A stretch of 64,000 nt of DNA from Methylobacterium isbiliense (GTDB taxonomy: Bacteria; Pseudomonadota; Alphaproteobacteria; Rhizobiales; Beijerinckiaceae). Shown here in pieces: positions 58,963 to 64,000 of the stretch; the stretch's first letter is position 1, and the number at the start of each line of letters is the position of its first letter. The stretch covers positions 1 to 64,000 of the forward strand of contig NZ_BPQQ01000043.1 of the NCBI RefSeq assembly GCF_022179325.1, given 5' to 3'. The translations under genes and the position numbers were made by a program. The notes below the pieces were generated by a model that worked only from the letters and a program-made list of their open reading frames with translations, searched no databases and was not told the origin of the DNA.

Positions 58963-59454
58963 ATGCCGACCTATACGCTGCACCTTGCCGATGCGGACGA
59001 CCCGGGGAGCCCGGAGGCCCTCGACCGGGCCAAGCTGGTGCCTGACCGCTTCATCTGGCCGGCCTTCTGGTTCTCGGCCCTGTGGTTCTTCTGGCACCGG
59101 CTGTGGCTCGCGGGGCTCCTCGTGCTCGCCGTCGAGGTCGGCGTCTGGGCGCTCGGGCTCGCGCTGAACCTGTCGCCGCTCGCGGGCTTCGTCATCACGC
59201 TGCTGCTCGCGTGGCTGATCGGGCTCGAAGCCTCGTCGCTGCGGCGCTGGACCTATGAACGCCGCGGCCGGCCGATCCGCGACGCGGTGACGGCCGCCGA
59301 CATCAAGGAGGCCGAGGTGAAGCTCGTCGGCCGCTGGGTCGCCGAGCGGGCCGCGCCCCCCCCGGCCCCGGCCCCGGCCCCGCGGATCCCGCCCTATGCC
59401 CGGACGGAGAGCCCGGCCCTGGGGCTCTTCCCCGAGGCGGATCCGCGCCGGTGA
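58963..59454 (+). CDS. DUF2628 membrane protein
   Basis: A 163-residue protein with two to three hydrophobic segments (residues ~27-48, ~49-66 and ~68-85, from [20 protein letters not shown] on), the DUF2628 pattern. A proline-rich tail ([18 protein letters not shown]) follows. Function is unknown. It is inserted between hisB and hisH, and this arrangement recurs in rhizobial relatives as far as I recall. Probably cotranscribed; hisH starts 25 bp downstream. Confidence 0.85.
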   Translation: MPTYTLHLADADDPGSPEALDRAKLVPDRFIWPAFWFSALWFFWHRLWLAGLLVLAVEVGVWALGLALNLSPLAGFVITLLLAWLIGLEASSLRRWTYERRGRPIRDAVTAADIKEAEVKLVGRWVAERAAPPPAPAPAPRIPPYARTESPALGLFPEADPRR

Positions 59455-59479
59455 GGGGCCAGCACGAGGAGGAGCGCGC

Positions 59480-60142
59480 GTGAGCGCCGGCAGCGTCGCG
59501 ATCATCGATTACGGCTCGGGCAACCTGCACTCGGCCGCCAAGGCGTTTGAGCGCGCCGCGCGCGAGGCGGGGCTCGACCGGACGCGCATCGTCGTCACCT
59601 CCGACCCGGAGGCGGTGGCCTCGGCCGAGCGCGTGGTGCTGCCGGGCGTCGGCGCCTTCGCGGATTGCCGCCGCGGCCTCGACGCGGTGCCGGGCCTCGT
59701 CGAGGCGATGACCGAGGTCGCGCAGCGCCGCGGGCGCCCCTTCCTCGGCATCTGCGTCGGGATGCAGCTCCTCGCCTCGCGCGGGCTCGAACACGAGATC
59801 ACGGCGGGCCTCGGCTGGATCCCGGGCGACGTGGCACCGATCACGCCGGCGGACCCGTCCCTCAAGGTGCCGCATATGGGCTGGAACACGCTCGACGCCC
59901 GCCGCGACACGCCGCTGCTGGCCGGCATCCCGACCGGGGAGGGCGGTCTGCACGCCTATTTCGTGCACAGCTACGCGCTGGCGCCGCAGGAGCCCGGCGA
60001 CGTCGTGGCGACGAGCGATTACGGCGGCCCGGTCACGGCGGTCGTCTGCCGCGGCACCGTGGCGGGCACCCAGTTCCATCCCGAGAAGAGCCAGCGGCTC
60101 GGCCTCGCGCTGATCGCGAACTTCCTGCGCTGGCGGCCTTAA
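59480..60142 (+). CDS. hisH: Imidazole glycerol phosphate synthase glutaminase subunit HisH
   Basis: A 220-residue class-I glutamine amidotransferase with [16 protein letters not shown], the nucleophile Cys in [11 protein letters not shown] and the His-Glu pair in [10 protein letters not shown]. It supplies ammonia to HisF. The GTG at 59480 is fixed by GAGGAGG about 8 bp upstream. Neighbour of hisA. Confidence 0.96.
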   Translation: MSAGSVAIIDYGSGNLHSAAKAFERAAREAGLDRTRIVVTSDPEAVASAERVVLPGVGAFADCRRGLDAVPGLVEAMTEVAQRRGRPFLGICVGMQLLASRGLEHEITAGLGWIPGDVAPITPADPSLKVPHMGWNTLDARRDTPLLAGIPTGEGGLHAYFVHSYALAPQEPGDVVATSDYGGPVTAVVCRGTVAGTQFHPEKSQRLGLALIANFLRWRP

Positions 60143-60181
60143 GGCCGTCCGATCCTCCTCTCAGCCTTGCGGTGACGCTTC

Positions 60182-60934
60182 GTGATCCTGTTCCCGGCCA
60201 TCGATCTCAAGGAGGGGCGCTGCGTGCGCCTCGTGCAGGGCGACATGGCGCAGGCGATCGTCTTCAGCGACGATCCGGCGGCGCAGGCGGCCACCTTCGC
60301 CGAGCAGGGTTTCTCCTGGCTGCACGTGGTCGATCTCGACGGGGCCTTCGCGGGGGCGCCGATGAACGCGGCGGCGGTGGACGCGATCCTAGCCGCCGTG
60401 ACGATCCCGGTGCAGCTCGGCGGCGGCATCCGCGAGATGCGCACCGTCGAGGGCTGGCTCGCCAAGGGCGTCCGCCGCGTCATCATCGGCACCGCGGCGG
60501 TGCGCGACCCGGCCTTCGTGCGCGAGGCCGCCCGGCGCTTTCCCGGGCAGATCGCGGTGGGCATCGACGCCAAGGACGGCCGCGTCGCCGTGGAGGGCTG
60601 GGCCAAGACCTCGACCGCGACCGCGGAGGAGCTGGGCCGGCGCTTCGAAGATGCGGGCGTGGCCGCCATCATCTACACCGACATCGCCCGGGACGGGATC
60701 CTCAAGGGTCTCAACATCCCGATGACGCTGGCGCTGGCCCAGGCGGTGAGCATCCCGGTGATCGCCTCGGGAGGCCTCGCCTCGATCGCGGATGTCCACC
60801 GCCTGCTCGAACCCGACTGCGCGCTGCTCGCCGGCGCCATCACGGGCCGCGCCCTCTACGACGGGCGCATCGACCCGAAGGAGGCCCTGGCGGCGATCCG
60901 GCGGGCCGCGCAGGCGCGCGGCGGCGCGCCGTGA
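60182..60934 (+). CDS. hisA: ProFAR isomerase HisA
   Basis: A 250-residue TIM-barrel enzyme. Asp8 in [16 protein letters not shown] and the later Asp in [11 protein letters not shown] are the catalytic pair; VQLGGGIR and [10 protein letters not shown] are the phosphate loops. It starts with GTG (60182), 39 bp after hisH. A DUF29 gene separates it from its partner hisF. Confidence 0.96.
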   Translation: MILFPAIDLKEGRCVRLVQGDMAQAIVFSDDPAAQAATFAEQGFSWLHVVDLDGAFAGAPMNAAAVDAILAAVTIPVQLGGGIREMRTVEGWLAKGVRRVIIGTAAVRDPAFVREAARRFPGQIAVGIDAKDGRVAVEGWAKTSTATAEELGRRFEDAGVAAIIYTDIARDGILKGLNIPMTLALAQAVSIPVIASGGLASIADVHRLLEPDCALLAGAITGRALYDGRIDPKEALAAIRRAAQARGGAP

Positions 60935-60950
60935 TAGGGTGGCCGCGAGG

Positions 60951-61421
60951 ATGCCTTCGATGACGGCTGCACCGACTCTCGCCGCGCCCCGCTGCGCGGC
61001 CTATGACGACGACTTCTATACCTGGACCGTGCAGCAGGCGGCATTGCTGCGCGCCGGCGACCTGTCCGCGCTCGACCGCGAGAACCTCGCCGAGGAGATC
61101 GAGAGCTTGGGCCGCAGCGAGTTCAACCGGCTCGCGAGCTTCTACCGGCTCGTTCTGCTGCACATGCTGAAGTGGGAGCACCAGCCCAATCTTCGAAGCC
61201 GCAGCTGGGCCATATCGATCGCGGCGCACCGTCAGCACGCGATCGAGGTGATCGCCGACAATCCCGGGCTGAAGCCCCGGCTCGACGAGGCGCTGGAGCG
61301 CGCCTACAGGCATGCGCGCCTCGAGGCCATCGCCGAAACGGGACTGCCCGCTTCGGCCTTCCCCGAAACACTTCCCTTCACCCGGGACGAGACGATGTCG
61401 CGGCCCTACAGCTTCGAGTAG
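60951..61421 (+). CDS. DUF29 domain-containing protein
   Basis: A 156-residue helical protein: [37 protein letters not shown] and [11 protein letters not shown] form the standard DUF29 signature. Function is unknown; DUF29 genes are abundant in cyanobacteria and some alphaproteobacteria and often occur in mobile or variable regions. It is slightly less GC-rich than its neighbours, with codons such as AAT, CTT and ATA around 61180-61215. It interrupts the hisA-hisF pair with tight spacing (16 bp before, 10 bp after). Confidence 0.88.
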   Translation: MPSMTAAPTLAAPRCAAYDDDFYTWTVQQAALLRAGDLSALDRENLAEEIESLGRSEFNRLASFYRLVLLHMLKWEHQPNLRSRSWAISIAAHRQHAIEVIADNPGLKPRLDEALERAYRHARLEAIAETGLPASAFPETLPFTRDETMSRPYSFE

Positions 61422-61431
61422 AGACCGGCCC

Positions 61432-62223
61432 GTGCTCAAGACCCGCGTCATTCCCTGCCTCGACGTCAAGGACGGCCGCGTCGTCAAGGGCGTCCAGTTC
61501 CTCGCGCTGCGCGATGCGGGCGATCCGGTCGAGGCGGCCAAGGCCTACGACGCGGCCGGCGCGGACGAACTCTGCTTCCTCGACATCACGGCGAGCCACG
61601 AGGCGCGCGGCATCCTGCTCGACGTGGTGAGCCGCACCGCGGAGGCCTGCTTCATGCCGCTCACGGTGGGAGGGGGCGTGCGCACCGTCGAGGACATCCG
61701 CGCGCTGCTGCTCGCCGGGGCCGACAAGGTCTCGATCAACACCGCGGCGGTGAACAACCCGGATTTCGTGGCGCAGGCCGCGGAAAAGTTCGGCAGCCAG
61801 TGCGTCGTCGTGGCGATCGACGCCAAGCGCGTCTCGGGGGAGGGCGAGGCCCCGCGCTGGGAGATCTTCACCCATGGCGGGCGCCGGGCCACCGGCCTCG
61901 ACGCGATCGCCTTCGCCCGCGCCATGACGGCGCGCGGGGCGGGGGAACTCCTCGTCACCTCGATGGACCGGGACGGGATGCGCTCGGGCTACGATCTCGG
62001 GCTGACGCGGGCCGTCGCCGACGCCGTCACCGTGCCGGTGATCGCCTCCGGGGGCGTCGGCGGGCTCGACGACCTCGTGGCGGGCGTGGCGCAGGGGCAT
62101 GCGAGCGCGGTGCTCGCCGCCTCGATCTTCCATTTCGGCGAGGCGACGGTGGGGCAGGCCAAGGCGCACATGGCGGCGGCCGGCCTCGCGATGCGGCTGG
62201 ATCCGCACTCACCCGGTGCTTGA
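61432..62223 (+). CDS. hisF: Imidazole glycerol phosphate synthase cyclase subunit HisF
   Basis: A 263-residue TIM barrel with the catalytic Asp residues in [14 protein letters not shown] and [15 protein letters not shown], and phosphate loops at TVGGGVR and IASGGVGG. It uses ammonia from HisH. It starts at GTG 61432, 10 bp after the DUF29 stop. HisE follows 70 bp downstream. Confidence 0.96.
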   Translation: MLKTRVIPCLDVKDGRVVKGVQFLALRDAGDPVEAAKAYDAAGADELCFLDITASHEARGILLDVVSRTAEACFMPLTVGGGVRTVEDIRALLLAGADKVSINTAAVNNPDFVAQAAEKFGSQCVVVAIDAKRVSGEGEAPRWEIFTHGGRRATGLDAIAFARAMTARGAGELLVTSMDRDGMRSGYDLGLTRAVADAVTVPVIASGGVGGLDDLVAGVAQGHASAVLAASIFHFGEATVGQAKAHMAAAGLAMRLDPHSPGA

Positions 62224-62293
62224 CCCGGGCCGGCCGCGCCCCCAAGGCTCGGTGCGCCAGCCCCGGCACCCCTCCTCGGCCCGCCCGGATGCC

Positions 62294-62632
62294 ATGACCC
62301 GCTTCAGCCTCGCCGACCTCGACCGGATCGTGCGTCTCCGCGCCGCCGCCCCGCCGGAGGAATCCTATACCGCGAAGCTGATCGCCGCCGGTCCTGGCAA
62401 GCCGGCCAAGAAGCTCGGCGAGGAGGCGGTGGAGGCCGCCATCGCCGCCGTGCAGGGCGACCGCGCCGGTCTCGTGTCGGAAGCCGCCGATGTGCTCTAT
62501 CATCTGCTGGTGGTGCTGGCCGGGAGCGGCGTGGCGCTGGAGGACGTGATGGCGGAGCTGGAGCGGCGCACGGCTCAGGGCGGGCTCGCCGAGAAGGCCG
62601 CGCGCGGTCGCGCCGGGCGGAGAGACCCGTGA
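62294..62632 (+). CDS. hisE: Phosphoribosyl-ATP pyrophosphohydrolase HisE
   Basis: A 112-residue all-helical MazG-like enzyme: [20 protein letters not shown], then [10 protein letters not shown] and [15 protein letters not shown] with the Glu/Asp metal ligands. It carries out the second step of histidine synthesis. The stop overlaps the coaA GTG start (GTGA). Confidence 0.95.
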   Translation: MTRFSLADLDRIVRLRAAAPPEESYTAKLIAAGPGKPAKKLGEEAVEAAIAAVQGDRAGLVSEAADVLYHLLVVLAGSGVALEDVMAELERRTAQGGLAEKAARGRAGRRDP

Positions 62633-63636
62633 ACGAGCGCCCGGCGCTGCCGACCCGGCCGCAGGCGGAACTCGCCGCGAGCCTCGACGAGGCGACCGAC
62701 CACCTGTCGCCCTACCGCGTCTTCGCCCGCGAGGAATGGGCGCATCTGCGCGCCGACACGCCGCTCACCCTGACCGCCGACGAGGTTCTGCGCCTCCAAT
62801 CCCTCAACGACCCGATCTCGCTCGAAGAGGTCGTGGCCATCTACCTGCCGCTGTCGCGCTTGCTCTCGCTCTACGTCGCGGCAACGCAGGGGCTGTTCAA
62901 GGCGACGCAGCGCTTCCTGCTGGCCGAGCGGGAGGGCAAGGTGCCCTACATCATCGGCGTGGCGGGCTCGGTGGCGGTGGGCAAGTCCACCACCGCCCGC
63001 GTGCTGAAGGCGCTGCTCGCGCGCTGGCCCAACACCCCGAAGGTGGACCTCGTCACCACCGACGGGTTCCTGCTGCCGAATGCCGAACTCGCGCGCCTCG
63101 GCCTGATGGAGCGCAAGGGCTTCCCGGAGAGCTACGACACGCCGACGCTGCTGCGCTTCCTCGCCGACATCAAGGCCGGCAAGCGCCACGTGGCGGCGCC
63201 GCTCTACTCCCACCTCGTCTATGACGTGGTGCCGGGCGAGACCACGGTGGTGGACCGCCCCGACATCCTGATCGTCGAGGGACTGAACGTGCTGCAGCCC
63301 GCGCGCCTGCCGCGCGACGGCACGGCGATCCCGTTCGTCTCCGACTATTTCGACTTCTCGGTCTATCTCGACGCCCACGAGGACGACCTGCACCGCTGGT
63401 ACGTCAACCGCTTCCTGCGCCTGCGCCACACCGCCTTCCGCGACCCGCTCTCCTACTTCCGCAAATACGCCGAGGTGAACGAGGACGAGGCCATCGCCAT
63501 CGCGGACGGGCTGTGGTCGCGCATCAACCTCCTGAACCTGCGCGAGAACATCGTGCCGACGCGCCAGCGCGCGAGCCTGATCCTGGCCAAGGGCGCGAGC
63601 CACCGCATCGAGAGCGTGGCCCTGCGGCGGCTGTAG
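62629..63636 (+). CDS. coaA: Type I pantothenate kinase CoaA
   Basis: A 335-residue P-loop kinase of the PanK-I type: [20 protein letters not shown], Walker A in [27 protein letters not shown], the [17 protein letters not shown] segment and [12 protein letters not shown]. It phosphorylates pantothenate, the first step to CoA. The GTG at 62629 overlaps hisE, making it the last gene of this cluster. Confidence 0.95.
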   Translation: MNERPALPTRPQAELAASLDEATDHLSPYRVFAREEWAHLRADTPLTLTADEVLRLQSLNDPISLEEVVAIYLPLSRLLSLYVAATQGLFKATQRFLLAEREGKVPYIIGVAGSVAVGKSTTARVLKALLARWPNTPKVDLVTTDGFLLPNAELARLGLMERKGFPESYDTPTLLRFLADIKAGKRHVAAPLYSHLVYDVVPGETTVVDRPDILIVEGLNVLQPARLPRDGTAIPFVSDYFDFSVYLDAHEDDLHRWYVNRFLRLRHTAFRDPLSYFRKYAEVNEDEAIAIADGLWSRINLLNLRENIVPTRQRASLILAKGASHRIESVALRRL

Positions 63637-63736
63637 CGGCGCGGGCGGCGCCCGGGAGCGGGATCCGCCCAGGCTGGACCGGATCCTGCGCCGGACCTTC
63701 GATGGGCCGCGTCGTCGAGCCCTGCTCCGTGCCGGG

Positions 63737-64000
63737 TCAGGCCGCTCGCACCGGCGGTTCGTCTCCCCGCGTGGCCTCACCGCCATCCGGTGCGGCGCCC
63801 GCCTGCGCCAGCAGGGCCGCGATGTGGCCGCCCGGCATGGGCTTGGCGAGCAGGAAACCCTGCACCTCGCTGCATTGATCGATCGTCAGCGCCGCGAGCT
63901 GGCCGATGGTCTCGACGCCCTCCGCCGTCACCGAGAGGCCGAGCGCCCGTCCCAGGCTGAGGATCGCCTGCACGACGGCCCTCCCGCTCTGGCGGTGTTC
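63737..64000 (-). CDS. EAL-domain protein (3' part, continues beyond the window)
   Basis: The last 87 residues of a protein whose frame stays open to the window edge. LGLSVTAEGVETIGQLAAL is the EAL 'AEGVETxxQ' motif (loop-ending catalytic/metal region), followed by the GFLLAKPMPG stretch that closes these domains. It is a c-di-GMP phosphodiesterase domain by family; whether a GGDEF domain precedes it cannot be seen. A short Ala/Asp/Gly-rich tail follows the domain. Confidence 0.85.
   Translation of the reverse strand, partial: EHRQSGRAVVQAILSLGRALGLSVTAEGVETIGQLAALTIDQCSEVQGFLLAKPMPGGHIAALLAQAGAAPDGGEATRGDEPPVRAA

Overview
The window looks like the chromosome of a high-GC methylotrophic alphaproteobacterium of the Methylobacterium/Methylorubrum type. 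Evidence: uniformly GC-rich coding DNA, a mesaconyl-CoA hydratase of the ethylmalonyl-CoA pathway, a stand-alone glyA (serine cycle), CtrA beside flagellar export genes, a K+-independent proton-pumping pyrophosphatase, a tungstate transporter (methylotrophs of this group use a tungsten formate dehydrogenase), a LOV photoreceptor kinase and aerobic-type cobalamin genes. Species cannot be fixed from sequence reading alone. No transposase, integrase, prophage, rRNA operon or CRISPR array was seen.

Layout. 1-7.2 kb: 3' end of a flagellin gene, tRNA-Ala(CGC), yggT, a DUF167 gene, mcd, mntR, then fliJ-fliI (minus) divergent from ctrA across a 449-bp control region rich in GANTC sites. 7.3-10.6 kb: tungstate transporter tupBCA (minus) and a divergent ModE-like regulator. 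10.7-24.4 kb: an acyl-CoA synthetase; a MetY-family sulfhydrylase, a MetA-like acyltransferase and a flippase; an aaeBXA-type efflux operon; an MFS permease; a solitary nucleotidyltransferase-fold gene with an AT-rich leader; and cobD/cobC, which diverge from a shared CATG. 24.6-33.5 kb: an orphan KpsE-like protein and a small protein, glgX, a LOV histidine kinase-receiver gene next to a Tat-exported intradiol dioxygenase, icd and trmJ. 33.5-38.2 kb: two more MetY-family genes bracketing an HWE kinase and a single-domain response regulator. 38.2-42.3 kb: a glycine-rich secreted protein and a probable copper locus (TonB receptor, YcnI-PCuAC fusion, DUF2946). 42.6-48.2 kb: L,D-transpeptidase, slyX, glyA, nrdR-ribD-ribE. 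48.2-54.2 kb: hppA, ribH-nusB-thiL and a second ACS-type MFS permease. 54.4-58.2 kb: the petABC cytochrome bc1 operon and mtnP. 58.3-63.6 kb: hisB-DUF2628-hisH-hisA-DUF29-hisF-hisE-coaA. The window ends inside an EAL-domain gene.

Most genes are ordinary housekeeping or metabolic genes. I did not find an unmistakable new multi-gene system. The best leads are the LOV kinase/dioxygenase pair, the two-component pair flanked by sulfhydrylase paralogs, a possible small RNA or attenuator upstream of icd, in-frame hairpin repeats at the 3' end of nrdR, the GANTC cluster at ctrA, the solitary nucleotidyltransferase gene, and phased repeats upstream of glyA.
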